Of a DNA stretch of 64,000 nt, positions 54,782-64,000 are shown in pieces. Each line of letters opens with the position of its first letter. Within the stretch, counting starts at the first letter, position 1. The stretch lies in assembly GCA_033977485.1 (NCBI GenBank), contig CM066991.1:54228850-54292849 (forward strand). Direction: 5' to 3'. The notes beneath the pieces are model-generated. The model saw only the letters and a program-made list of their open reading frames with translations, was not told the DNA's origin and did no database searches. Source of the stretch: Hydrangea macrophylla (Eukaryota > Streptophyta > Magnoliopsida > Cornales > Hydrangeaceae). Both the position numbers and the translations under genes were made by a program.

Positions 54782-56100
54782 TGTTAGGAAACTGCGTTCC
54801 CAGAATCCATTGACAGCGCATATAAGTTGGTACTGTAAAAAATTACGTGAAAAACTACAATAACCCTACAAGGCTAGAACTAGGATTACCTTAAACTGCT
54901 AAAACGGATTGCTGTAGTAGACAAATCGAGAACACGAGCTCAATAATAGCTCACGATCTTCTATCGTATTCCTTTGCTGCCAGAATATCAAACCGAATGT
55001 GGGCTCCTTCAAAATCCTTTATGTTTCTGGTCTTTCTTTTTACGCTCTCTTTTCTATTCCAAGTTATAACACTCTTGGTGGAAAAACGCAAACTGAGGAG
55101 AGAGCCAAAGCAGCATATATATATACGCTATGATAGGGACCATAAGAAGTCAATAAGGAATAGGCTTCCTTATGGAATTAGGAAACCCTAATTTGAACTA
55201 AATCAGATTCATATTTCCATAAATTATAATTCATACCACTAAAGAATTATAATTTCACTCCTACCCTTATCTCAAAAATATATTTTGAGCTCCATGTTAT
55301 TAAATGCTTATTATCTCCCCATGTTAAGATTACAGATATCCATTAATTAAATATAATTACTGACAATCATGTTTAATTAATCTCTTAAAATTCCTTGAGA
55401 TCATCTGCTTAACTTATCTGATATGCTGGATACAAAATCCACCTGCAGGGTTTGACATAATCAAAACTTATAAGCTTTCTCAAGGGGATATCATCAATCC
55501 CAAAATTGAGACATGGATTCCATCATTAATTAATATCCACCACACAATTAATATTGTCACCCAATCCAATGAGATATTGACCTATTTAAGGATCTTACCC
55601 TTTTAGGGATAAAAGTGTAAATATCAAATGTACGTGTCTATAAATTAACTTAGGATTTAGAGCATAAGCACTCATAATAGTCATGAGGTATTAATTATCT
55701 TATAAGTTAGTATAAAGATAATTACCCCAAGTCGGTCCCTTTTAATACACAAAGTGTACCAGCATGGTGAGTTGAAACTTTATCGTTTTCCGCAGTTAAG
55801 ACAAACCTACTACAACACCATGCTGCAGTCCTACCAATGGTGTGTCCAATCCATCTAAGACTGTAAGCCAAAATCTTACCTTCTACAAGATTCGATGGTC
55901 TGATGTTTCATGTGTAAGCCAAACTCTACACACCAAACCACCTACTATGTAGAATGAAAAACACACATGCATAATATTAAATAAACAATATAATACAAAT
56001 ATTGCCCACACAGATTCTCATAAAAATAGATTAACTGATTTTATTAAATGAATAATAAATCAACTACATAAAGCATGGTTTTTAGTATATATCCCTAACA
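54782..56100 (-). mobile_element. Solo LTR of a copia-type element
   Basis: 1319 bases, on the minus strand from TGTTAGGGATATATAC to GTTTCCTAACA; the ends form a TGTTAGG/CCTAACA inverted repeat. Flanked by ATTAT. TATA stretch (minus) at about 55112-55122. No internal region, hence LTR-LTR recombination. Copia assignment rests on the LTR ends and size, not on protein. Confidence 0.85.
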
Positions 56101-56103
56101 ATT

Positions 56104-56412
56104 ATGTCTCTCACCTGTAGGCTTGTAACGATGAGGAATGATGATGATACACAATTAGTGTATTTGATCGGCTCATGGGCCGATTTTGAATACCAAGACC
56201 CTCCATGGACTGCTGATGAGATTGCGTTCTGCTTATCACCCTACCAAAGGCTAGGGGCTAATGATGTAATTGACCTATCCCAAGGGTACATTCCCTACCT
56301 ACCAACCCTTCTAGCCATCAACCCTTTTAAAAATATGGACTTCCCAACTGATGTGGAAGGAGAGAAGGAAAGGTATTTTATCAGTGAGGTAGATGATGAG
56401 CTCCTGCAATAG
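56104..56412 (+). CDS. Unrecognised ORF (102 codons) 3' of element E
   Basis: I do not recognise this product. It starts MSLTCRLVTMRNDDDTQLVY inside or just after the ATTAT duplication, so the frame may originally have begun further upstream before the solo LTR inserted. It has YLIGSWADFEYQDPPWTADE and ends DVEGEKERYF then EVDDELLQ. No transmembrane stretch or zinc motif. It may be a 3' ORF of element E. Confidence 0.35.
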   Translation: MSLTCRLVTMRNDDDTQLVYLIGSWADFEYQDPPWTADEIAFCLSPYQRLGANDVIDLSQGYIPYLPTLLAINPFKNMDFPTDVEGEKERYFISEVDDELLQ

Positions 56413-56641
56413 TGGGAGAATGACTCAATATGGGGAACCTTGGGATGAAGACGATTTACAAGATGTTATGCCCGAACGCCATAATGTTGTCTTCACATTT
56501 GTGGATGACTTCATCATCATTGAATCGATTCCATACATCTATGTGCACATGAGCTATTTGTTGTTCAGGCTTCAGTGTCCCCTACCTGCTAGTGCACATG
56601 GTTCTATCATGCCAATAGTGAGGTTGAATCCTTGTCATTGA
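56393..56641 (+). CDS. Unrecognised overlapping ORF (82 codons)
   Basis: A second frame overlapping the first by 20 bases: YGEPWDEDDLQDVMPERHNV then IPYIYVHMSYLLFRLQCPLP. If one base were gained or lost near 56400, both would form one protein of about 180 residues; that they are pieces of one broken gene is inference. Confidence 0.35.
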   Translation: MMSSCNSGRMTQYGEPWDEDDLQDVMPERHNVVFTFVDDFIIIESIPYIYVHMSYLLFRLQCPLPASAHGSIMPIVRLNPCH

Positions 56642-56767
56642 TCATTCTATTTTCATTATTTCCTTGTTTATTCCTTTCAATTGATTTCTTCCGTTTATTT
56701 CCTTTCTTGTTTTGTTCTAATTTATTTTTGTCCCTGTTTTGTTGTCTTTGTCTTCTTGTTTAGGAAA
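56642..56767. other. T-rich spacer before element F
   Basis: About 125 bases of pyrimidine-rich sequence, no gene. The last five bases next to the LTR are CTCAC (56768-56772), the probable target duplication of element F; its partner lies beyond the window. Confidence 0.5.
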
Positions 56768-56772
56768 CTCAC

Positions 56773-58169
56773 TGATGTTGTCAATATCAAGATATAAAAG
56801 TATTCTTTACTTTTCAAAGGATTTGCAGTGTGGAAGTAAAGGTCGAACCCACAGAGATTGATTACTACAACGACTTAATTTTAAAACCTAAGTCTAATTA
56901 ATTAAGAAAACGGATTTGATTTGGTTTGAATTTAAACTAATAACAAAAATAAATCTAACTTATGAAAGCAATTAAAAGTGTTTTTAAGTAATATTTAAAG
57001 GAAACCTAGGATTGCAAATCCACTACTAGCTTCATAATAGGAATATCTATGAATTACTTTAGCTTATTACGTTGGATGAATATGGGGAATTGTAGCTACA
57101 AGCCCAATTCCTCCGACAAGAAGATAATCATGGTTCAAGCACCAACATAATCCATCTGCGGATAGCACGAATTATCTCACACTAAACTAGGGTTGTGATC
57201 TAATCCGTCTAACCTAGGCATGGACTATTCGGATACTTGATAGCACGAATCAATAAAGCACCATCACATGTAAACAATCTAAACAAGCACAGCAAGAATA
57301 GATCGTTGAGCACATCACAGTCAAAATAGATCTAAGACAAGAATAAATTCCGAAAGCAATGATTTAATCAATGTAAGTACGATTTATTTATAAAAATCCT
57401 CTAAACATGTGACTGTCATCCATCCATAATAAAACTAAAATAAAAGCATAAATAAAACCCTATTACTCATCTAGGGCTTCATTGAAACCCTAGATCAATG
57501 ATCTAAGCTGCCATAGAAGTAGAAATCGGCAAGTAGTTGATGGAGGAAGCCATGGAAATCCTTGATCTTCTTCTTCTTCTCCTTGCTTCTCCCTCTTCAA
57601 GGGCTGAAAGTATGGTTGTATAATATGTGTATAATAATTGCCAACCCCCTACTTGAAGTAAAATATAGTATATATAGATTTACAACATGTTTTGGAAGCC
57701 TTTACAACTCGAAACGGACTGAAACGCATGTAATTTACAGTCTGGACGTCGTTTAGCAGTCTCGTTTGCACAGGAGTCTTCAGTATACTGAAATACGCAA
57801 CTTTGATTTTTGGGCATATCGCGCGAGCGGGTCGCGCGAGCGCGACATTGGGTACCTCGCGCGCGCGGATCGCGCGAGCGAGCTCTTGGGGGTCTCGCGC
57901 GAGCGGATCGCGCGAGCGGTTTCTGGATTCTCGCGCGAGCGGATCGCGCGCGCGATTCTTGGATTTCCGCGCCCGCGGGTCGCGCGCGCGAAGTGTCTTT
58001 TTCAGCTTCCTTCTTCCTGCTTTTTCACCTTGTTTAGCCTGGTTCAGTTGATTTCTTCCAAAACCTGTCAGAAACTAGAAAACAGAGTAAAAATATACAA
58101 AAACAGGATAAAAAGGTACTAACAAATGCTCGTTAAAGCGTATAATTAGGATTAGTTCTCTCCCGATCA
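56773..58169 (-). repeat. 3' LTR of element F
   Basis: Plus-strand edges TGATGTTGTC and CCCGATCA (minus start TGATCGGGAG). A GC-rich array of CGCGCGAGCGGATCGCGCGA-type units at about 57820-57990 lies inside it. Length 1397. The start is fixed by the identical sequence at 63962; the other edge is placed at the CA before the polypurine tract. Confidence 0.8.
57820..57990. repeat. CGCGCGAGCG tandem array
   Basis: About eight CGCGCGAGCGG or CGCGCGCGCG blocks in pairs, separated by short different words (GTACC, CTCTTGGGGG, TTTCTGGATT, ATTCTTGGATT). The period for a pair is about 40 bases. Overlapping ORFs in all three frames (ARGSRERA-like) are products of the repeat. Confidence 0.85.
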
Positions 58170-58184
58170 CACCCCCAAACCTAC
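58170..58184 (-). promoter_or_regulatory. Polypurine tract of element F
   Basis: Minus-strand GTAGGTTTGGGGGTG directly abuts the 3' LTR start, the usual Athila pattern. Confidence 0.75.
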
Positions 58185-60772
58185 ATTTTGCTAGTCCTCG
58201 AGCAAAACTAAAATAAAAACTACTAATAAAAATCTATTCCATTTTCGTATGGACCACGATTGCATTTAGCGTATGCAACAAGCCTTTTAAACCCCTAGGT
58301 GTCCCTAGTCGGACGAGTGAAGTCTCGTGAGGGTTCTCGTCAACAAGTTGCCCACAACCATATTTATTAACTTGTAACCTTAAAGAGTTTTATTAAAAAT
58401 GAAAAACAAAACATTCAATACTCCTTATTATAACACAATGATTCGAAATAGAATAATGAACATAAAGAAATAGAATCAAACACCTACATACATCATGAAA
58501 AACAATCTCAAGCACATGCATCGTATAAATCAATAGAGTTTCTCATAAAATTGCACGTGTGTGATATGGTAGTCAGATGAACACGCGCATGTCATGAACT
58601 TGGAATATACTTCGGCTGACCATCTAACTATGCTTCGACTACGAATCTCACAATGTCAATTACACTCTAAAATGAAACACTCAGAAACATGTGTAATTTT
58701 TCTAATATATGTGAGCAAAGGAAATATATTTTCAAAACGATAAACGCTCACATACGACATGAAAAAGACGCATGACACGAAAGAACAGTAGTCTCATGGA
58801 TAGGATGCCAATAATCAAAAGAAATTAATCATTACCATGTTTTAATCCCCTCCCATCATTTACATATCCGAACCATGTTTCCTAGGATCAAATAGGACTT
58901 TTCAAAGGTTGTAATGTGGCTCAGGTAATGAAAAATAATAAAATGGATATGGTAGATCAGGTAGTTTCAGAATGGCATTGTAAGGCATGTTCGATCTCTT
59001 TCATTCTTCTTCTACAAACTTTTCATTCATATATTTCTCTTTCCTTTCATTCTTTTTTTCTTTCTTTTCAACCTTCTCTTCTTTATTTTGTTTCTTTTCC
59101 TTTTTCTTTTCTCGCTTCTCAAATGAATATGCATTGAATAACAAAGCACCCACCCCAAACATCATCTTATTTTCTTCTTCTCAATCAACACATCGCCTTA
59201 ATACTACTAAAAGTTGATCACTCTTCCAGTGGTATACTCCAAGTTGATCAGGTTGGAGCTTTTAAAGAGGATAATGGTGAACAAAGAAAAAGAGGCATTT
59301 TAACGGCTCAAGGGGCAAACTAAGGAAATTTTATCTTTTATCGGCCGGCAGTAAACAAAGAAGGCCTAAAATCATTTCCTAGGGTTATATGGTTCTTCAA
59401 TGTTTACGACGGAAGATTATTTAGCATGGTAACAACTATTTTAACTTGACTATCAACCAAAACAAGAATAATGAGACTAAACAACAAGTAGATGCGCTAT
59501 TTCAATGAAATTCGACAAACACAATGTATTTATAACCCTCTAAATAGAAAAGATAGGCTCAATAGCTCACTGGGTCTAGTCTCCACCATGTGTTATCTAG
59601 AAATCCGAATCATATTATAGTTCACAACCAACATGTATTCAAGCGACTACGTGCAGTGCATAGGTTTGTGTGCAAATTGATGATATAAAACTACGATTCA
59701 ACAATACATAACTTAAAATATTTCAACATGACTTCAGTAAATATTTAATCACATATTTCATTGTTTATCATTCTATAACAAATCACATTACATACTAAGA
59801 AGTATCGAATTGCTATTGCAAAAACGTCAGTAATATCGTTTATTTAAACACACGTATTGAAAAATTTTAAAATTTTAGTGCATAATAACGTGCATGTGTG
59901 TGCATACCCCCAAACCTAAACCTTTCATTGTCCCCAATGAAACAATAAATCGAAAGAAAGGAGAGTACAGAAGGAAGGAACGATAGTACCTTAATCTTGA
60001 CAAGCATATCACAGGTTAACACCAAGGAATATGGTTATAAATTTCAATGTTACCTGTTACTTCTAGATACACAAAAAGAACTAACAAAAGAATATTAAAA
60101 GGAAAAGAAACAGAAATATAAAATAGAAATTGAAAAACTAATCTAAATTACACTAAACGAATAAATGGAAAAGAAATAAACGAAAAAGTATAAATATAAT
60201 AAGGAAAACAATAACTAACTCGATCTAAAATGACTTAATAAATAAAAAACAGAAACAAAAACATTCTCAGAACGAGTAAGGGGGAAGGATACAGAAAAGA
60301 AAAGAAAATATGCATAAAAGGGGAAATCGCGCGCGCGGTCCGCGCGAGCGGCCGTCGCGCGCGCGAATTCTGATTTTTTTTTTTTTTTTTTTTTTTTTGA
60401 AATCACTTTCTCGCGCGAGCGAGGTACCTCGCGCCCGCGAATCCAGGCGCGAGTAACTACTGAGGCATCATAAAAAGAAAAGCAAAGAAAAACATCTAAG
60501 GGGCAATCTCGCGCCAGCGGGCCGCGCGAGCGACGTCTCGCGCGAGCGGGCCGCGCGCGCGAGATTGGAGTTTTCCACTTTTTAACTAAAAATATGTATA
60601 TACTTTTAAAATAACTTAATTCCAACCCCCAAACCTATCCAGAATGTCTAAAACAGACACGAACAGACCCAAAAACGACCAAAAACAAGATAAACGGATG
60701 AAATAAAGCTTGGGTTGCCTCCCAAGAAGCGCTAACTTTTACGTCTTTAGCTAGACCTTTCTAGCATAAGAC
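58185..60772 (-). other. Non-coding 3' region of element F
   Basis: About 2.6 kb, no supported ORF and no pol remnant. It has two more polypurine-tract-like sites (about 59905-59924 and 60624-60640), GC-rich CGCGCGAGCG-type blocks at 60328-60560 split by a poly-T run (60377-60398), and A-rich DNA at about 60060-60260. Confidence 0.65.
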
Positions 60773-63475
60773 TTATGGAGGCCGTATATCGGACTGTGTA
60801 CCCCTAAGGATGTCAGGCAGAGCTCGGTGGTAAGCAGAAATTACATCGCTTTGAATTAAATCGATTAACGGTTTATCATTATGTTCGAATCGATTTCTTA
60901 CCTTCCGAGTAGATTCCGCATTAGGGTCCACGGGATTAGGATTCATCCACTCATCATCGTCCACATTATTTCCCGCACTTATATTTATTACATTCTTAGG
61001 CTCAATATTCCGTGTAACCTCACTACCCTCCACACCTAGATAATCATTGTCTTTGGGAGGTTGATCAACAGCATTAAAAACATTTAATTTTAATTGTATA
61101 TTCCCGAACGACACTTTCATCACCCCTGTTCTACAGTTAACACGTGCGTTGGCCGTGGCTAAAAATGGACGACCAAGAATGACAGGAGTGTGCTTCCTAG
61201 CATCTAGCACCGGTTCGGTGTCAAGGACCATAAAATCCACGGGATAGAAACATTGATCAACCTTTACTAGTACGTCTTCGACGATTCCTCTAGGTATTTT
61301 AACAGAACGATCCGCTAATTGAATAGTAGCGGCCGTGGGCTTAAGTTCACCTAAACCTAATTGTTTATAGACGTGATAGGGTAAAAGATTAACACTCGCT
61401 CCTAAGTCAAGGAGAGCCCTATGAATGATAGTGTCACCTATGACACATGAAATCGTAGGCGTACCTGGATCTTTATATTTTGGAGGAGCGTGTTGGAATA
61501 TAGAGCTTACTTTTTCCGTAAGGAAGACCTTTTTAGGAATATGACTCCGTATTTTGCGTTTTTGTGTACAAAGGTCTTTTAGACATTTAGCATAAGCAGG
61601 AATTTGTTTTATAGCATCGAGGAAAGGAATATTTATTTTGACTTGTTTAAATACCTCGAGTATATCCTCAACCTTAGACTTTTTATTTGTAAGATTAGAC
61701 GGTTCCTCAACGTTAGGTGGATATGGCATTCTAGGAGTATAATTCGTTGGGACCGATTCTTTGTCGTTCTTATTTTGGCTCATGTCATCACCCGTCTCTT
61801 TATTAGAGTTAATATTCATACCTTTCACATTCTTATTCGGAATTTCTATTACCTCCTCCTCTCGAGTAGTCAACCTAGTTGAGACGGCGTTCACTTGTTC
61901 ATTCGACCCCTTAACCTCATATTGTCCCTTAGGATTTTGGATTGTTTGACTAGGCAACGTCCCCTCGTTTCTACGACTTACTACAGTAGCTAGTTGTCCC
62001 ATTTGGGATTCAAGCTTCGCAATGGATTGCGTATGAGAGTGCACTATTTGTGCTTGTGCCTGAACTTGCGTTTCAATAGTCTTAAGGGACGCCAACACCT
62101 TTTCCTCAAAAATATTTCCCCTTGAAGGATTAGCATTAGGAGGCGGTTGTTGGTATTGGTTAGGTTGAAACTGAGGTCGATACGCATTTGGAAAGTTAGT
62201 CGCCTCATTAGGATTATTATTATTATTTTTCCACGAGAAGTTAGGATGGTTTCTCCATGGCGCATCCGGATTATTAGTAGTTGCATTATAATTATTTCGT
62301 GGGTATTGTTGAATAGAATTAATGTGTTTCTCCACGAATTCCGGAAATTGACTCGCCGATGGACATGCAAGTATCGAATGTGAAGGATCAGAACATAATG
62401 CACAAATTTCTCGAGCGGGTGGGGCTGTCGTTTGGTTCATTGTTAAAAGTCGGTCAAGTTTGTTAGATAGTTCTTTTAATTCAATTGATTGACTTGACTC
62501 GAATTTTACATCCCTCTTAGGTTGATTGAGATATCCTTCCGAACGGACAGACACCGTTTGGTGCATTGAATTCTCGCTTAACGTTTCAAACATTTTCCAG
62601 GCCTCGTCGGCGCTTTTGTGTAGGAAGGTTCCCGCACAAACGGCATCGACGGTATTCCTAACAGAGGGAATAAGTCCTTCATAGAAGACTTGAACAAGTT
62701 GCCACTTAGGGACTTGATGATGTGGACACGAGCGTAGTAATTCTTTAAATTTTTCCCACGTGTCGTAAAGTGATTCCCCATCTTGCATTACAAAATTGGT
62801 TATTGATTTTCTTATTTGGTTTGTACGCATAATCGGGAAAAACTTTTGTAAAAATGCGGTGTGTAAGTCTTCCCATGTTCTAATTGTGTTTGGCTCCAAA
62901 GATTGGAGCCAATATTTAGCTTTGTCCTTTAATGAGAATGGAAAGAGCCGCATTTTTAGTTCATCATCAGTAAGATTTTGGATTTTCAACGTAGAGCATA
63001 TGTCCTGAAAATCTCCTAAGTGTTTATAAGGGTCTTCATTTAGACGGCCATGGAATGATGGAAGTAGCGAGATGGTAGACGACTCTATCTCAAAGTGAGA
63101 TGTTGTCGCCTCCGGTAATTCAATACATGTTTGCGGCGTGTAAGTCGTCGGAATAAAATAATCTTTAAGTGGAGGAGGTGGCGGTATATTAATATTGTTC
63201 ATATTAGCTCCGTTGTTATTTTGGTTATTGTCGTTATTATTTCCAATGTCTGCCATTTTAATTGGTTCTATGTTATTAAAGCGTGTTTTCTTTAGTTTTT
63301 GAAGAGTATTACGTATTTCGGTTTCAAATAACGACGTTGGTTTTGGTGTCAAATCGTCGTCTATTACAAACCTAGTTCCAGAAGTTAAGTTTGAAGACTT
63401 GTGAAGTCTTAATGTACGTTCAAGTTCAGAGTCTAAAGGTTGTAATTCCGGTTTGTTTGAACGTGTACCTAACAT
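60773..63475 (-). CDS. Athila-like gag-protease polyprotein (900 codons), intact
   Basis: One uninterrupted ORF. A charged, Asn-rich N-terminus (residues 1-100) and a retrotransposon gag domain at about 120-330 (MRLFPFSLKDKAKYWLQSLE, FLQKFFPIMRTNQIRKSITN, VQVFYEGLIPSVRNTVDAVC). The CCHC knuckle CALCSDPSHSILAC lies near residue 360. An Asn/Pro-rich linker and a Gln-rich helical stretch (QVQAQAQIVHSHTQSIAKLE) precede a protease-side region (CTQKRKIRSHIPKKVF) and the aspartic protease LLDLGASVNLLPYHVYKQLG near residue 686, ending with VILGRPFLATANARVNCRTG. Stop at 60773-60775, right after protease and a 100-residue tail. No RT follows. This is the best-preserved protein in the window. Confidence 0.92.
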   Translation of the reverse strand: MLGTRSNKPELQPLDSELERTLRLHKSSNLTSGTRFVIDDDLTPKPTSLFETEIRNTLQKLKKTRFNNIEPIKMADIGNNNDNNQNNNGANMNNINIPPPPPLKDYFIPTTYTPQTCIELPEATTSHFEIESSTISLLPSFHGRLNEDPYKHLGDFQDICSTLKIQNLTDDELKMRLFPFSLKDKAKYWLQSLEPNTIRTWEDLHTAFLQKFFPIMRTNQIRKSITNFVMQDGESLYDTWEKFKELLRSCPHHQVPKWQLVQVFYEGLIPSVRNTVDAVCAGTFLHKSADEAWKMFETLSENSMHQTVSVRSEGYLNQPKRDVKFESSQSIELKELSNKLDRLLTMNQTTAPPAREICALCSDPSHSILACPSASQFPEFVEKHINSIQQYPRNNYNATTNNPDAPWRNHPNFSWKNNNNNPNEATNFPNAYRPQFQPNQYQQPPPNANPSRGNIFEEKVLASLKTIETQVQAQAQIVHSHTQSIAKLESQMGQLATVVSRRNEGTLPSQTIQNPKGQYEVKGSNEQVNAVSTRLTTREEEVIEIPNKNVKGMNINSNKETGDDMSQNKNDKESVPTNYTPRMPYPPNVEEPSNLTNKKSKVEDILEVFKQVKINIPFLDAIKQIPAYAKCLKDLCTQKRKIRSHIPKKVFLTEKVSSIFQHAPPKYKDPGTPTISCVIGDTIIHRALLDLGASVNLLPYHVYKQLGLGELKPTAATIQLADRSVKIPRGIVEDVLVKVDQCFYPVDFMVLDTEPVLDARKHTPVILGRPFLATANARVNCRTGVMKVSFGNIQLKLNVFNAVDQPPKDNDYLGVEGSEVTRNIEPKNVINISAGNNVDDDEWMNPNPVDPNAESTRKVRNRFEHNDKPLIDLIQSDVISAYHRALPDILRGTQSDIRPP

Positions 63476-63938
63476 AAACTAAAACAAAAGAAAAGAAACT
63501 AAAAACAACGACTGACTCAAATAAAAAAAAACAAATAGCAAGCAATCACGCAACTAAGATAACAAGCACTCAACTACTATGATGCATGAATATTATCCTG
63601 TAATGCAATGACCGCGTCAAGCCCAGCGCCCCGGGTTTCCTAGCTAATGCAGTGCAATTAACCTTAAACTAATGCAAATAGTGCGTCACAGCGCCCTGAC
63701 TTACAGCGGTTTAAGGCGAATCTCCAAAGGAAGCAATTTATTTTATTTTATTTATATTATTATTTGCGTAAGCTCCTTTGATGTAATTAGCTGCTCCACT
63801 CGGAAACGTTGACTACAAAATAAAAGAAAAAGTTAGTAACTAAAAACAAAAACAGAAAATAAGAAAAATAAAAAAAAACTAATCTAATATTTACGAATTA
63901 ACTAAACTAAGATTATAAAACTAAGAGTAGTAATACAA
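63476..63938 (-). other. 5' leader of element F
   Basis: Untranslated region between PBS and gag. No ORF. A/T-rich. Confidence 0.6.
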
Positions 63939-63956
63939 TCCCCGGCAACGGCGCCA
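63939..63956 (-). promoter_or_regulatory. Primer-binding site of element F (tRNA-Asp type)
   Basis: Minus-strand TGGCGCCGTTGCCGGGGA, the well-known Athila primer site complementary to tRNA-Asp, five bases inside the LTR. Confidence 0.88.
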
Positions 63957-63961
63957 AAAAT

Positions 63962-64000
63962 TGATGTTGTCAATATCAAGATATAAAAGTATTCTTTACT
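63962..64000 (-). repeat. 5' LTR of element F (start only)
   Basis: The first 39 bases, identical to 56773-56811; the rest lies beyond the window. Confidence 0.85.

Larger units (their letters stand above)
56773..64000 (-). mobile_element. Athila-like non-autonomous element F (continues past window)
   Basis: On the minus strand: 5' LTR (only its first 39 plus-strand bases visible, 63962-64000), PBS, leader, intact gag-protease ORF, a 2.6-kb non-coding stretch, polypurine tract and 3' LTR at 56773-58169. The 39 visible bases of the 5' LTR match 56773-56811 exactly, so the insertion is recent. No RT, RNase H or integrase. Protease, PBS and polypurine tract are of Athila type. Confidence 0.87.

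Noticed and set aside
57803..58122. Three overlapping plus-strand ORFs rich in Arg, Ala, Ser and Glu
   Set aside because: They are reading frames through the CGCGCGAGCG repeat in all three frames, with no start context and no homology expected.
60215..60625. A 136-codon minus-strand ORF rich in Arg and Ala
   Set aside because: It crosses the GC repeat and a poly-T run; composition explains it.
62044..62403. Further ORFs in other frames of the Athila gag
   Set aside because: All overlap the 900-codon gag-protease ORF, which has domain support.

Overview
This window looks like heterochromatin-like repeat DNA from a flowering-plant nuclear genome. I can defend no ordinary single-copy host gene, tRNA, rRNA or bacterial feature. 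Almost every base can be placed in nested, mostly dead retroelements: an endogenous plant pararetrovirus, Ty3/gypsy elements of three kinds (Tekay-like chromovirus, Athila-like, Ogre/Tat-like), Ty1/copia elements and a CACTA-type DNA transposon end. The plant assignment rests on the caulimovirid-type movement protein with RT and RNase H, the Athila primer site (TGGCGCCGTTGCCGGGGA), the Ogre/Tat-like gag, and initiator-Met primer sites (TGGTATCAGA).

Layout. 1-7947: two head-to-tail copies of one endogenous caulimovirid (florendovirus-like two-ORF order), each internally deleted. 7948-8178: truncated CACTA-like end. 8179-11718: gypsy A (LTR, PBS, gag, protease, RT; truncated). 11719-12343 and 20994-21130 (minus strand): an acidic accessory ORF, split by a complete copia element at 12349-20993 (TSD TGGGT). 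About 21131-32160: gypsy B with LTR, PBS, the same accessory ORF, gag and pol; its RT is split by a 3.3-kb Ogre-like solo LTR at 26949-30273 (TSD CCACT). About 32160-34592: a third Tekay-type LTR. 34593-35790: unassigned repeat DNA. About 35800-54650: Athila-like element E, whose integrase is split by a 13.9-kb gag-only Ogre-like element at 39893-53768 (minus strand, TSD GGGCC). 54782-56100: solo copia LTR (TSD ATTAT). 56104-56641: two unrecognised ORFs. 56773 to the window end: Athila-like element F (minus strand) with an intact 900-residue gag-protease ORF but no RT, RNase H or integrase.

How the parts relate. The nesting gives relative ages: the gypsy/Athila hosts came first, then the copia, solo-LTR and gag-only insertions. 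The gag-only Ogre-like element and Athila F have nearly identical LTRs or an open gag, so they are the youngest and would depend on proteins supplied in trans. The older elements carry frameshifts, stops and changed catalytic residues.

Most interesting signals: (1) clusters of short CpG-containing palindromes, often spaced about 20 bp, in the LTRs or leaders of at least five unrelated families; (2) a conserved acidic ORF between PBS and gag, preserved at protein level in two independent copies; (3) a short acidic reading frame and a TGGAC/GTCCA hairpin shared by three divergent Tekay-type LTRs; (4) repeated hairpins and polypurine-tract-like repeats in the gag-only element; (5) a pararetrovirus lineage in which no canonical capsid core or zinc knuckle is visible in either copy.
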